A stretch of DNA of 64,000 nucleotides, taken from contig NZ_JAGSPN010000007.1 of NCBI RefSeq assembly GCF_018139685.1, positions 62,001 to 126,000 of the forward strand. Reading direction: 5' to 3'. The position numbers were made by a program, and so were the translations under genes. The notes under the pieces were generated by a model. It was not told the origin of the DNA. It did not search any database and worked only from the letters and a program-made list of their open reading frames with translations. Numbering within the stretch: position 1 is the stretch's first letter; the number at the start of each line of letters is the position of its first letter. The DNA is from Cognatundibacterium luofuense (lineage in GTDB: Bacteria; Pseudomonadota; Gammaproteobacteria; Burkholderiales; Burkholderiaceae_D). Positions 45,064 to 53,933 of this stretch are shown piece after piece.

Positions 45064-46086
45064 TCAATGCGCTAACGCTAACTTTCTCTGTTGCTTGACG
45101 CGATACATCGCATCATCAGCTGCTTCGATCGCTTTCTCACAAGTGCTCGTATCCGCATCCAAGACTATTACTGCAACACTTGCTCCCCCGTAGTTTATCG
45201 AAACCTCACCTAAGTCAAACTTTCCCTCGGTGGCTTTGGTTAGCCGATTTTGCATCATTGCGGCCACGTCAACAGGCCTTTGTTGATCTTTTGGCGATGG
45301 CCCAAAACCAACAAACAAAAACTCATCACCACCCAATCTTCCCAGAAAGTCCGTCGCTCTTAAGCAATCAGCGAGACGGCGTGCAATTTCGCGAAGAAAC
45401 TGATCTCCCACGCGATGCCCGTACTCATCGTTGATATATTTAAAGTTATCCAAATCAATCATACCGATGAGTGTTGACGTACCGTATCTTGTCGCATGGG
45501 CGAGTATCCTTTCTAACTGCTCAATCATTGCCCTGCGATTCGGTAAGTCTGTCAGCAAATCCGTTAGTGCTATCCGCTGCAATGTTCTGTTAGTTTCTTG
45601 CAGTTCAGATATCAGAATTTCGCGCTCCAGAAAATTAGCAACAATGTTTCCAAATAATTGCAAAACTGTTCTGGCTTTTTGTTGTTGTTCAACTTTTTCG
45701 GCACTCGCCGCACACAGTGTTCCCATTAATTTACCACCACTACAAACAATAGGAACCGTCATATAGGAGCAAATCCCGAGATTTTTTGCAGCCTCGGAAT
45801 CGCTCCACAATTCCTGCACATCGGATGTGGCGGAAATACACGACTCTAATGAACGTTTGCAGAGTGAGTCCCCCCAACTGACAACGATACCCTCGGGAAT
45901 TTGTAAATTACCAACATTCCGAGCATATTTAACCGTCTGCGTATCGTCATCAAATTCGATTGAAGTCAGGTAAGTCGATTCCATGCCCGTTGCACTGCTT
46001 AACATTTCGAGCAAGGGTCTTACGAGCTGCTCTATCGAACGCGCCTCATTTAACGACTGAGCAAGTTGTTTAAGGATGATATCCAT
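45064..46086 (-). CDS. Diguanylate cyclase with GAF sensor domain
   Basis: Makes cyclic di-GMP from two GTP. The 340 residues comprise a GAF domain (about 20-155; ATGMESTYLTSIEFDDDTQT, CSYMTVPIVCSGGKLMGTLC) with several cysteines, a short coil, and a GGDEF domain (about 175-335). The active site RLGGDEF is intact and an I-site RATD sits five residues before it, so product inhibition is expected. It is convergent with the CZB gene. In this prophage it is cargo that could change host motility or biofilm state. Confidence 0.92.
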   Translation of the reverse strand: MDIILKQLAQSLNEARSIEQLVRPLLEMLSSATGMESTYLTSIEFDDDTQTVKYARNVGNLQIPEGIVVSWGDSLCKRSLESCISATSDVQELWSDSEAAKNLGICSYMTVPIVCSGGKLMGTLCAASAEKVEQQQKARTVLQLFGNIVANFLEREILISELQETNRTLQRIALTDLLTDLPNRRAMIEQLERILAHATRYGTSTLIGMIDLDNFKYINDEYGHRVGDQFLREIARRLADCLRATDFLGRLGGDEFLFVGFGPSPKDQQRPVDVAAMMQNRLTKATEGKFDLGEVSINYGGASVAVIVLDADTSTCEKAIEAADDAMYRVKQQRKLALAH

Positions 46087-46317
46087 GATGTCCTCTGCAA
46101 TTGCGGAACTGCATTCGTTCTTGGTTTTTTCTATTTTCCATTTACTAATTATCGGATCTATTTTTCGAAAATTTGTTAAACATCGTGATTTCCGCTTTTA
46201 TCCGTATAAACAGCATTATCAATGCAATTTAAATATTTACCAATTGCCAAGGCAAGCCAAACTCAGTAAATCGCAGATTGACGTGCACTTACTCTCTTGA
46301 ATTGCATACGGCTTAGT

Positions 46318-47310
46318 TCATTTGACTTCCAACTCCATTTGACTGCTAAATCCCTGAACTGAAAGCGAATGCGTCGTTTTCACAATCAGCCATTCGGTAT
46401 TGCCGATCGGGGGTTTAAAGCCCTGTATTTTGACGGGCATCATTGGGGTGATGTCGGGGCGGCCCAGTGCCAGTGTCAGTTGTAGTGTGGCTTTGCCACG
46501 TTTTACCCGGTTCCATTCTGCCTGTGCCGCTTTTTCTGCATCTGTCTGGTTGGCGTACACGTGGCGCAGGCGTTTGGGGTTGTCGTCTGTGCCGATCAGT
46601 TCGCTTTTTTCTTTTGCGTCGTCTGCATCGTGCCATTGGGCGCGCACGCCGCTGTAAGCGTCCCGGCTGGCGGTGTGGTAGCGGTGTTTGTCGCCGTGCT
46701 GGCGGGTCAGCACCATTGTTGGCATTTTCTGGCCTTTGCTGTTGGTGCCTTCGCCTATTGGCAAAAACAGTAAGGCGTCTTTTTTGATGGTGGCAACGGC
46801 GTCAAACCGTTTTCCCAGCCGGTTTAGGAAGTGGATATCAGATTCATTGGTCTGGTCGATATGGTCGATCAGTTCTTCCTGAAATTTTTCTCCTATTTTT
46901 GGTGTCAGGGCATTGTCTGCGGCAATCTGGCTGACGATGTCGCCCACGGTTTGCTGGTGAAAGCTGCGGCTTTTTTTCACGCGTACATGCTTATCCATGG
47001 CAACGCTGCGGGCGCGCAGGGTGATGGTGTCCGGTGCGCCTTCGTGCTCTACTTCGTCCACCACAAAAGTGCCTTTATCCACCATGCCGGCATATTGCCC
47101 CTGCCCTTGCCAGCCCAGTTTCAGGGTGATTTTGACGCCTTTGGAAGGGATAGCCACCATGCCATCGCTGTCGTCGATGGTGATGTCGAGCTGGTCCACC
47201 GCGTTTTCGCGGGATTCTGTCAGTGTCAGGTTCACCAACCGGGGGTAGATGTTGCCGGTAATATCGCGTCCGGCCAGTGTTACGGCAAATGCGGGTATCG
47301 GGTAGGTCAT
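46318..47310 (-). CDS. D: Phage late control protein D (baseplate hub)
   Basis: P2 gpD-family protein forming the central hub above the spike in the contractile tail. The 330 residues show the family start FAVTLAGRDITGNIYPRLVN, the LNQLD-like DQLDITIDDSDG, and the shared hub fold region with SFHQQTVGDIVSQIAADN and FLNRLGKRFDAVATIKKDA. It is the last structural gene of the leftward late block and follows U with 3 bases between. Downstream (left) the accessory genes begin after a 231-base gap. Confidence 0.93.
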   Translation of the reverse strand: MTYPIPAFAVTLAGRDITGNIYPRLVNLTLTESRENAVDQLDITIDDSDGMVAIPSKGVKITLKLGWQGQGQYAGMVDKGTFVVDEVEHEGAPDTITLRARSVAMDKHVRVKKSRSFHQQTVGDIVSQIAADNALTPKIGEKFQEELIDHIDQTNESDIHFLNRLGKRFDAVATIKKDALLFLPIGEGTNSKGQKMPTMVLTRQHGDKHRYHTASRDAYSGVRAQWHDADDAKEKSELIGTDDNPKRLRHVYANQTDAEKAAQAEWNRVKRGKATLQLTLALGRPDITPMMPVKIQGFKPPIGNTEWLIVKTTHSLSVQGFSSQMELEVK

Positions 47311-47313
47311 GGT

Positions 47314-47745
47314 TTAATCCTCCAGCACTTCGTCTCTGCCAGATCCGCTGTGCGAATCGATGCGGTCGCCCCGGTCTACCCGTTTCAGGCTGAGAGAAAA
47401 CTCAACCCGGCGCGGAAAACCGTCTTCAAAGAACAGGGTGCGCCCTTCTGACAGGTGGGTAATCACAAATTCGCCAAAGATGCGGCCTGTGCCTTCTACC
47501 AGCACATTGGCCCTGCCTTCGTCTGCCAGATCGCGCAGATCGTCTAATGAGGTGATGTCGCCGTTAAAGCCCGGCGCAATCCAGCCAGAAAAGGTGATGG
47601 TGTCGTCGCCCTCGCCCACGTACTGGTGGGCATCTCTGGCGCCCACGCGGGGTGTAGCCGGATGTTTCCATTCCTGCTGCCGCTGAAAATCCTGGTAAGC
47701 CAGTGTGGACAGGCTGAACACAAACTGGCCAATGCTCATCATCAT
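47314..47745 (-). CDS. U: Phage tail protein U
   Basis: P2 gpU-family protein, tail completion or terminator-like. The 143 residues contain the family pattern: start SIGQFVFSLSTLAYQDFQRQ, HQYVGEGDDTITFSGWIAPG, a short LRDLADEGRANVLVEGTG, FGEFVITHLSEGRTLFF and FPRRVEFSLSLKRVDRG. Three in-frame ATGs open the gene. It lies between T and D as in P2. Confidence 0.92.
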   Translation of the reverse strand: MMMSIGQFVFSLSTLAYQDFQRQQEWKHPATPRVGARDAHQYVGEGDDTITFSGWIAPGFNGDITSLDDLRDLADEGRANVLVEGTGRIFGEFVITHLSEGRTLFFEDGFPRRVEFSLSLKRVDRGDRIDSHSGSGRDEVLED

Positions 47746-47757
47746 GGAGCTGCTTCC

Positions 47758-50529
47758 TTATGATTCATCGTAATCGTGCATGCTGGATCGCTTTGCCAGG
47801 CTGCGCTGGCGTTCGCGCTTGTCCAGTTCTGCGGCCACGGCTCTGGCAATGGCATGGGGGTCTGCGCCTGCAGGCGGGTTAATAGTGATCTGTATGCTGT
47901 TTGTGCTGTGGTGTTGGGCTGGCTGTGCACTGCCCTGTGTTGCAACCGGTGGCCGGCGATCAATACTGACGGGTGCCAAAGGCTTAAACACCGGTGCTTC
48001 TGCCGTTACCGGTGTCAATGGCCGGGCAAAGGGTGGGATGATGTCTGTTGCCATGGCTGGCATTGCGGCGGCTGATATCGCCAGCCCGCCGCCCAGTGCT
48101 GCCATGCGTTTGGTCAGGCTGCTCAGTTGTTTCAGCGGCTGGTGTTCGCCCTGCTCCAGCCCTACTGATAAGCCTTGCATGGTGAACTGGCCAAGCTCTG
48201 CAAACACCACGCTGGGGCTGTGTATGCCCAGCTTTGCTTTGAACCAGCCCACCACATCATCCGCCACATTGCTGATGACCTCGCGCACCGTTGCTGCCGC
48301 ACCGGAAATACCGTTGATGAGTCCCTGCATCATATTGCTACCAAACTCGCTGAAAGTTGACGGCAGGCCGGAAAACCACGCCATAGCAGATGCGAATATT
48401 TGGCGAAGTCGCGCCCAGATACCGTCAAAAAACTGTGGAGCCGGTGCCCAGTTGCGGTACAGGTAATAAGCACCGGCTGCCAGCAGTGCCACAGCCGTAA
48501 TTGCCAGTCCGATGGGGTTGGCCAGCAATGCCGCACCAAAGGCAAACACTGCCCGCCCTGCCAGCATCAGCCTGCCGCCAAGTGCGGCAAGTACCGGCAA
48601 AGCGACGCTGATACCGCGACTTAACCAGCCGATGAGCGTACCTGCCCTCGTGAACACAGCACCCAGCCTTGCCCATATGCTGGCAAGGCCCAGCCCTTGT
48701 ATGCCGAGCATGGCCATGCCGTAGCGCAAAATAGCAAACGGCCCGATTAACGAGGCCAGCACCAGTGCCAGCCCGCCCAGTACCACCAGCACAACGGCCA
48801 GCGCGGCAAATGACACGGTCAGCACTTTGGCAGTGGTCTGGTGTTGGGTAAAAAAACTGTTCAGCCCGCTCAGGGTGCCGATCAGCAGCTTTAAGCCAGT
48901 ATTGATGACGGGCAGCAGTTGTTCGCCCAGTTGCTGCTCCAGTGTGTTGCGCTTGGCGATTAAATCCAGATACTGACCATTCACGCCCGATGCGGATTCC
49001 TGATTCAGTTGGTCAATACCAAATGCGCCCTTGGCGGCCACCCGGTGTTTTTCGATGTTGGCGCGCTCCAGATACATCGAACTCATCAGATTTGCCGCTG
49101 TGCGGCTGGAAAACAGGGTGGTGATCTTGCTGATGACCTGGTTATCAGTCATGCCTTCTTTTTTGATCTTGGGTAAAACATCTTCTATCAGATACAAAAA
49201 TGGGTCGGATTTGTATTTCTCGGCAGATTTCAATGCGTCCGGCATCATTTTGGTGATGTGGCCGGTTTTGCCGTATTTGATGGCATCCGGATTAATCAGT
49301 CCATCTTTGTGCAGCTCTTCGGCGGTTTGCTGGGTGGTGCGCCCCACAGCCCAGTTCTGGTAAGCACTCATTAGTGCGGTACCGGTGCGGTCGCCGCCCA
49401 TTTCCTGAATGTTGTGCAGCATGCCAAAGAAAAAGCTATCGTCAGAAAGCTGTTTGGCCGCTACGCCACCGGTTTTGATCATGTTCAGCAAATCTTCCGG
49501 TTTCACCAAACCACCGGAGGCCACATAGGCTTTGGTGGAAAAGTCCAGCACCCGTTTAAAGGTGTCCATGTCTTTCAGTGCGCCGCGCAGCTCTGCGGTT
49601 TTGATGAGGTCGCGGAACATGTTTTCTGCGGCCTCGCCGTGGCCTTCGCCGCCACCACGCTGCTGCATGACGCCCTCGATGCCGAACTTCATTTTGGCCA
49701 GCAGCGGCGTCACTTCCTGCGCATGGTGAAAGTCGCGCAAAATAGAATGCGCTTCGGTCAGCAGTTTCAGGTTATCCAGAGAGCTGCTGCCCATCATATT
49801 CATCCCTTTGGCGAACTGAATGCCTTCCTGCACCATGTCTTCACCAATGCCCAGCGCCCGCAAGCGGGAAACCTGCTGCTGAAACTGTGCCGCCTGATCC
49901 ACGCTCTTAATCACCGGCACACCCATGGCACCGCCAGCCACGGTCATGCCGATGCCGGTTGCAGCCAAGCTAGTGGCACTACTGCGGGTTTGCTCCATGC
50001 GTTTTTTGGCTGCGGCAAATTGCTCCTGTTTTTTTGCCAGCTGGTCCAGCTTTTTATGCTGGTCTTTCAGCTCTGCATTCGTATAGGCAATGCCTTCTTT
50101 CAGCCATTTTTGTGCATCACCTAAATGCCGGGTACTGATGCCGGTGCTGTGTAACTTGTCGCGCAGGGTTTGCAGTTGCTGCGTCTGGGCCTGGTGTTGT
50201 TCTTTGATGAGTTTTGCTGCTTTGGTAGCCCGGTCAAACTCGCGTTGCAGTGTGCGCGTGGGGTTGACAGTGGCCTGCATTTGCTTTGCCAGCGCATTTG
50301 CACGCTGACGTGCAGCTTCCAGCCTGCCTGTGGTTTCGCGCAGCCCAGCGCTTAACTGGCGAAAACTGGATACGTTTTGCTGCTGAGCCTCGAGATCTTT
50401 TAAGCGATCGCGCAAGGCTTTCAGTGCTTTACCACCTGCGCTGCTTTCTTTTTGTATCGATTTCAGCGGAGCAGTGACTTTCTCCATCATCGAAAAAACT
50501 ACCTGAAGTTTTAAGTCACGCTCTGACAT
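47758..50529 (-). CDS. T: Phage tail tape measure protein T
   Basis: Sets tail length during assembly. The 923-residue protein begins with long heptad-rich coils (about 15-190), then a conserved TP901-type core with AATGIGMTVAGGAMGVPVIK, hydrophobic segments (about 560-700; VSFAALAVVLVVLGGLALVL and others), and a C-terminal domain with WFKAKLGIHSPSVVFAELGQ. The start overlaps the E' stop (TAATG), matching P2 gene order. The tail length implied by about 920 residues is similar to P2-like tails. Confidence 0.95.
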   Translation of the reverse strand: MSERDLKLQVVFSMMEKVTAPLKSIQKESSAGGKALKALRDRLKDLEAQQQNVSSFRQLSAGLRETTGRLEAARQRANALAKQMQATVNPTRTLQREFDRATKAAKLIKEQHQAQTQQLQTLRDKLHSTGISTRHLGDAQKWLKEGIAYTNAELKDQHKKLDQLAKKQEQFAAAKKRMEQTRSSATSLAATGIGMTVAGGAMGVPVIKSVDQAAQFQQQVSRLRALGIGEDMVQEGIQFAKGMNMMGSSSLDNLKLLTEAHSILRDFHHAQEVTPLLAKMKFGIEGVMQQRGGGEGHGEAAENMFRDLIKTAELRGALKDMDTFKRVLDFSTKAYVASGGLVKPEDLLNMIKTGGVAAKQLSDDSFFFGMLHNIQEMGGDRTGTALMSAYQNWAVGRTTQQTAEELHKDGLINPDAIKYGKTGHITKMMPDALKSAEKYKSDPFLYLIEDVLPKIKKEGMTDNQVISKITTLFSSRTAANLMSSMYLERANIEKHRVAAKGAFGIDQLNQESASGVNGQYLDLIAKRNTLEQQLGEQLLPVINTGLKLLIGTLSGLNSFFTQHQTTAKVLTVSFAALAVVLVVLGGLALVLASLIGPFAILRYGMAMLGIQGLGLASIWARLGAVFTRAGTLIGWLSRGISVALPVLAALGGRLMLAGRAVFAFGAALLANPIGLAITAVALLAAGAYYLYRNWAPAPQFFDGIWARLRQIFASAMAWFSGLPSTFSEFGSNMMQGLINGISGAAATVREVISNVADDVVGWFKAKLGIHSPSVVFAELGQFTMQGLSVGLEQGEHQPLKQLSSLTKRMAALGGGLAISAAAMPAMATDIIPPFARPLTPVTAEAPVFKPLAPVSIDRRPPVATQGSAQPAQHHSTNSIQITINPPAGADPHAIARAVAAELDKRERQRSLAKRSSMHDYDES

Positions 50530-50642
50530 TATTCTGCCCCGCTTCTTACTCTGGCGCGTTCACGCCATTCCATTAAATCTGACAGGCTGAGTTCGTGCAT
50601 GGCAGCGGGTGGCCAGTGAAACACCACCGCGATATCTGCCAT
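50529..50642 (-). CDS. E': Tail assembly chaperone E' segment (GpE family)
   Basis: A 37-residue frame from 50642 (MADIAVVFHWPPAAMHELSL, then SDLMEWRERARVRSGAE) that belongs to the GpE family. In P2 this segment is made mainly as a -1 frameshift extension of E. Here the -1 frame runs open from the slippery site at 50690-50696 into it, giving a predicted E+E' fusion of about 151 residues. The stop shares a base with the T start. Confidence 0.9.
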   Translation of the reverse strand: MADIAVVFHWPPAAMHELSLSDLMEWRERARVRSGAE

Positions 50643-50650
50643 GGCGTCTT

Positions 50651-50983
50651 CTACGATTTCCGGAACACCATACGGTCCGCTTTCTTGACCAAAAAAGAGG
50701 CTACCTCGGCACCGATTTCCAGCAGATCTGCCGGATCCAGATTGGCCACATCTTGCGAGGTAAGGATGGGGGTGGAAATGCGTGGCAGTACTTGCTGTAA
50801 GGCGACCACGCTGATGTTGCCCAGATCCACCAGCGAAACGCCGCGCAGCTCGCCTGCTTTGGGTTTGCGAATGGTGATTTTTTCGATGAGGCTGTCACCG
50901 CGTTTGATTGGTTCATCCAGAACAATGGTTTTATCACTCTGGTTTGCAGTGCTGCTGTCGTTGATGTTGTTGGTTGTGGTCAT
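50651..50983 (-). CDS. E: Tail assembly chaperone E
   Basis: P2 gpE-type tail assembly chaperone, 110 residues. Family pattern: polar N-terminus, then VLDEPIKRGDSLIEKITIRK, AGELRGVSLVDLGNIS and LDPADLLEIGAEVASFLVKK. The codons TCT TTT TTG within ASFLV hold the slippery heptamer. The main product stops at 50651, and a fraction of ribosomes is expected to shift into the E' frame. It lies 69 bases downstream of the tube protein gene. Confidence 0.92.
   Translation of the reverse strand: MTTTNNINDSSTANQSDKTIVLDEPIKRGDSLIEKITIRKPKAGELRGVSLVDLGNISVVALQQVLPRISTPILTSQDVANLDPADLLEIGAEVASFLVKKADRMVFRKS
50690..50696 (-). promoter_or_regulatory. Programmed -1 frameshift slippery site T_TTT_TTG in gene E
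   Basis: On the minus strand TTTTTTG is in exact X_XXY_YYZ register with the E frame (TCT TTT TTG). After the slip the -1 frame reads GQESGPYGVPEIVEDA and then continues into the E' ATG frame without a stop. This is the same heptamer known from P2. Confidence 0.93.
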
Positions 50984-51052
50984 GATGATGTGTGCTTTCT
51001 GGTGGAATGAAACATTGCATTCACCGGCAATTGCTGCTGCTGGTGACGGGTG

Positions 51053-51562
51053 TTAAACGCCGATAGCGCGGCGGATTTCTTCGGTGCGATCGACACCGCC
51101 AACCACTTCAACGCCGTTGATGAAGTCGAGTTCGATGATGTCTTCGCCGTTGACGGTCAGCTTGTAATAGCTGCAGGTCGTTTTGTACTTGTGGTCGGAC
51201 TTGTCACCCATTTTGGCGTTGCCCATTTCAATTTCTTTGTGGCGGCCGCGCACCACAATCTCCACCGCATCCACTTCGCCGCTGTCGTCGCGCTGGTAGG
51301 CACCGGCAAAGCGCAATTGCACGGCGTTATGGGTAATGGCACCGTACTGCTGCAGGGCATCGACCAGCAGGCCGCCGGCTGTCCAGTCGAGTTCGATTTT
51401 TTCATTCACGTAATCGACTTCAATCGGGCCGGTCATGCCGCCGGCGACGTAGTCTTCCATCTTGCGGCTTAGTTTTGGCAGGGTGAGTTCCGGTACCTGC
51501 CCGAGGTAAGAGATACCGTCGTTGAATAAGTTGAAGTTCTTTAATTTGCTTGGCATGCCCAT
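51053..51562 (-). CDS. FII: Phage major tail tube protein FII
   Basis: Forms the inner tube of the contractile tail. The 169 residues match the gpFII family: KNFNLFNDGISYLGQVPELT, YVAGGMTGPIEVDYVNEKIE, FRV-like LRFAGAYQRDDSGEVDAVEI, KMGDKSDHKYKTTCSYYKLT and VNGEDIIELDFINGVEVVGG. It follows the sheath gene after a hairpin. Confidence 0.94.
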   Translation of the reverse strand: MGMPSKLKNFNLFNDGISYLGQVPELTLPKLSRKMEDYVAGGMTGPIEVDYVNEKIELDWTAGGLLVDALQQYGAITHNAVQLRFAGAYQRDDSGEVDAVEIVVRGRHKEIEMGNAKMGDKSDHKYKTTCSYYKLTVNGEDIIELDFINGVEVVGGVDRTEEIRRAIGV

Positions 51563-51584
51563 GTTGGCTCCGGATCAGTGATTG

Positions 51585-51610
51585 GCTGCCCCGCTACAAA
51601 ACGGGGCAGC
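51585..51610 (-). other. Intercistronic hairpin between sheath and tube genes
   Basis: GCTGCCCCG (51585-51593) and CGGGGCAGC (51602-51610) form a perfect 9-bp GC-rich stem with an 8-base loop and no T run on the minus strand. It probably protects or adjusts the two abundant messages rather than terminating them. Confidence 0.65.
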
Positions 51611-51637
51611 ATGGTTATCAGTGCAGGGTTGGTGCAG

Positions 51638-52810
51638 TCAGGCGGTGATGCGCTGACCAAAGTTCGCCAGATAGCGGTCGGTAATGCGCTGATGCAGGAT
51701 CAGGTCTTCCAGCGGCGGTACCGGCGTGTAGTCGTAATCGATGGTCAGAGAGCCCATTTTCAGGCTGTCTTTGGTGTTGGATGCCGGGTCAAACCAGGCA
51801 TGGGCATCGATGATGTAACCCTCTGCCTTGAGCTCGCGGAATTTGGCATTGATCGATTCCAGCAGGTCGCGCACCAGGGACGGATGCACCGGTTTATCGA
51901 CATAGCTGAAATGCGCTTCTGCAATGCTGTCTGCCAGTACCTGCGCTGTGCGGGTGTAATTTTCAAAGAAGAAAAATTCACCCTCTTCCACGGTGCGCGA
52001 ACCCCAGAAGCGGTAACCGCTTTTATTAATCAGGGTTGTTACGCCGGACTGGTTGAGAAAGCCGGCATCGGTTGCGCCGCTTTGCAGATCCCAGAAAACA
52101 TCCCGCGAGATACCCAGCGGGCCGTTAATCACCATATTGGACAAGGATTTATGCCAGCCAATGTCGTTATCGATTTTGGCGCGCAAACCCAGTGCATAGG
52201 CCACGGCAGAAATACTGTTGTTGGATTTGGTGACGGGATCCCAGCTGATAAATTCCGGCCAGATCAGCATGAGTTCACGCTGGCCAAACTCTTCGCGGTA
52301 ATTGACGGCGTCTTCTTTGGTTTGGGCACCCCAGCATGATGCATAGACGAATGCGCGCAATTGCTGTGCAACGGCAACCATTTCATTGGTGACTGCCTGT
52401 GTATCCAGCCCCGGCGCACCGAGAATGCGGGGCTTCATGCCAAACTTTGCCTGGGCAGACAGCAAGGCTTTAATGCCGGTGTATTTGCCGTCTGCGGTGA
52501 CGGTACCAATGACATTGCTGGTTTGAGCGATTTCGTCCTCACCCTGCTCTACCCGCACCACAATGGTAAAGGCATTGGTTTGTTTGCCGATGGCTTCCAG
52601 CACGCGGGACAAGGTGCCTTTCTTACCTGCCTTGCCAATGGCGCTGTTGATGTTAGTCAGCAGTACCGGGGTATTCAGCGGGAAAGTTTTGTTATCGGCG
52701 TCGTCTGCCGTGGCGATTAAGCCGATTACCGCCGTGGATATGGTGCGAATCGGGCGGGTGCCTTCGTTGATTTCAATGACTCGGACGCCGTGGTGATAGT
52801 CTCTGGACAT
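51638..52810 (-). CDS. FI: Phage tail sheath protein FI
   Basis: Contractile sheath subunit. The 390 residues show the family pattern: DYHHGVRVIEINEGTRPIRT, AVIGLIATADDADNKTFPLN, KPRILGAPGLDTQAVTNEM, and the conserved C-terminal part ANFGQRITA after DYDYTPVPPLEDL. The GYRFWGSRTVEEGEFFFFEN motif is strongly conserved in P2 FI relatives. It opens the FI-FII-E-T-U-D block. Confidence 0.95.
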   Translation of the reverse strand: MSRDYHHGVRVIEINEGTRPIRTISTAVIGLIATADDADNKTFPLNTPVLLTNINSAIGKAGKKGTLSRVLEAIGKQTNAFTIVVRVEQGEDEIAQTSNVIGTVTADGKYTGIKALLSAQAKFGMKPRILGAPGLDTQAVTNEMVAVAQQLRAFVYASCWGAQTKEDAVNYREEFGQRELMLIWPEFISWDPVTKSNNSISAVAYALGLRAKIDNDIGWHKSLSNMVINGPLGISRDVFWDLQSGATDAGFLNQSGVTTLINKSGYRFWGSRTVEEGEFFFFENYTRTAQVLADSIAEAHFSYVDKPVHPSLVRDLLESINAKFRELKAEGYIIDAHAWFDPASNTKDSLKMGSLTIDYDYTPVPPLEDLILHQRITDRYLANFGQRITA

Positions 52811-52850
52811 CGTTTTTCCTCCGTTGTATCGGGTTGGTTGGTGGTGCGCG

Positions 52851-53288
52851 TCAGGTATTCACTTCTGCTGCACCGGTACCGTCTTCCAGCGCTGCGGCGG
52901 CCGCTTCTGCTTTGAATTGCGCCTGTGCCTGCTGCTCTTCCGCCAGTTGCTGCGCATGTTGTGCAAGCGCGTTGTCGCGGGCTTCGGTCAGGTGCCGGTA
53001 TTTGGAATACAGGAGGATGTGCAAATCGGCATTGGTTGCAGTACCGAGAACGACACCGGTTTCCGGATCCAGCAACGGAAAAGGCTCATTACTTTTGCCA
53101 AAGGTTTCCAGCAGCGGCATGGCAGGCAGTGGCGCTGTGTAAGGCTGGCGAATGACTTGTCCGCCGATATTGAGGACAATTTCTTCGTTGAAGATGATGT
53201 GCGGTGCCTGACCATACGGATTGGCGATCAGCACTTCATTGGCACGTACATAGCTGGTGCCATCTACTTTGGTTGCGCGGTAGTCCAT
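52851..53288 (-). CDS. Hypothetical phage protein between fibre and sheath genes
   Basis: Unrecognised, 145 residues from the ATG at 53288, chosen for the GAGGAAAAA upstream. The N-terminal half (ATKVDGTSYVRANEVLIANP, APHIIFNEEIVLNIGGQVIR) looks beta-rich, and the end is Ala/Gln-rich coil (ARDNALAQHAQQLAEEQQAQ). Such genes in P2-like phages of Burkholderiales lie next to the tail fibre cassette, so an assembly role is possible. Confidence 0.65.
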   Translation of the reverse strand: MDYRATKVDGTSYVRANEVLIANPYGQAPHIIFNEEIVLNIGGQVIRQPYTAPLPAMPLLETFGKSNEPFPLLDPETGVVLGTATNADLHILLYSKYRHLTEARDNALAQHAQQLAEEQQAQAQFKAEAAAAALEDGTGAAEVNT

Positions 53289-53373
53289 TTTTTCCTCGTC
53301 GTGTTTAGCAAATTCACTGGTAAGCAGCACAGCGGCACATCGCATCTGTTCGCTGGCTGTGATCTTCAAAATT

Positions 53374-53703
53374 TCAGCCCGCTTTGCCGATCGCCCTTAC
53401 AAAATGCGGTGTACCGAATACGCTGGCGGAGGCGTGCAATAACTGCTGGCTGTGCTGGTTTGCTTCCGCCATTTCGTTGCGGAAAGACTCCACTGCTGCT
53501 GCGGTACTGCGTTGCTGTTGGGCGTTTTCGATCAGCAGCACGGGCAACCAGCTCATGGCACAGGCAAATTCATCGACGTTTTCACCGGTATTCGGATTTT
53601 TGCCGGCAAGCTTTGTGAACCAGCTGCACTGATGAATCGCGCCATCGCGCACTTCCTGGCATTTGTGGCCCAGCGGGCAAGTCAGTACGGTTTTCAGTTC
53701 CAT
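53374..53703 (-). CDS. Hypothetical cysteine-containing phage protein
   Basis: Unrecognised, 109 residues. The start MELKTVLTCPLGHKCQEVRD with CPLGHKC and further cysteines in HQCSWFTKLAG and EFACAMSWLPVLLIENA suggest a small metal-binding domain. A helical C-terminal half follows. Similar short proteins occur next to tail-fibre genes in many P2-like prophages, but I cannot name a function. Confidence 0.65.
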   Translation of the reverse strand: MELKTVLTCPLGHKCQEVRDGAIHQCSWFTKLAGKNPNTGENVDEFACAMSWLPVLLIENAQQQRSTAAAVESFRNEMAEANQHSQQLLHASASVFGTPHFVRAIGKAG

Positions 53704-53931
53704 TTATTCCACCTCGCGATCCGGTAAATGCGACAAGCTCAGACGGCGTACCACCCACTGCTTGCCATCCCACGCGGCTTCTTCATCGACCGCGATCTGC
53801 TCTGGCGGTGGCGTGAGCGTGGTGCGCGGCGGCAGATGAATGTCTTTTTTGTCGCGGTTGTTTTGAAAGCTATAGGGGCCGATATACGTGCCGTCGTCGC
53901 CCCATTGGTAGCCGGTAATGAGTTTTTTCAT
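53704..53931 (-). CDS. Small tail-fibre-associated protein
   Basis: Unrecognised, 75 residues, directly after the fibre gene. ITGYQWGDDGTYIGPYSFQN, the Pro-rich LPPRTTLTPPPE and AAWDGKQWVVRRLS resemble the start of tail fibre assembly proteins (N-terminal half of gpG-type chaperones). It is probably part of the fibre cassette. Confidence 0.65.
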   Translation of the reverse strand: MKKLITGYQWGDDGTYIGPYSFQNNRDKKDIHLPPRTTLTPPPEQIAVDEEAAWDGKQWVVRRLSLSHLPDREVE

Positions 53932-53933
53932 GG

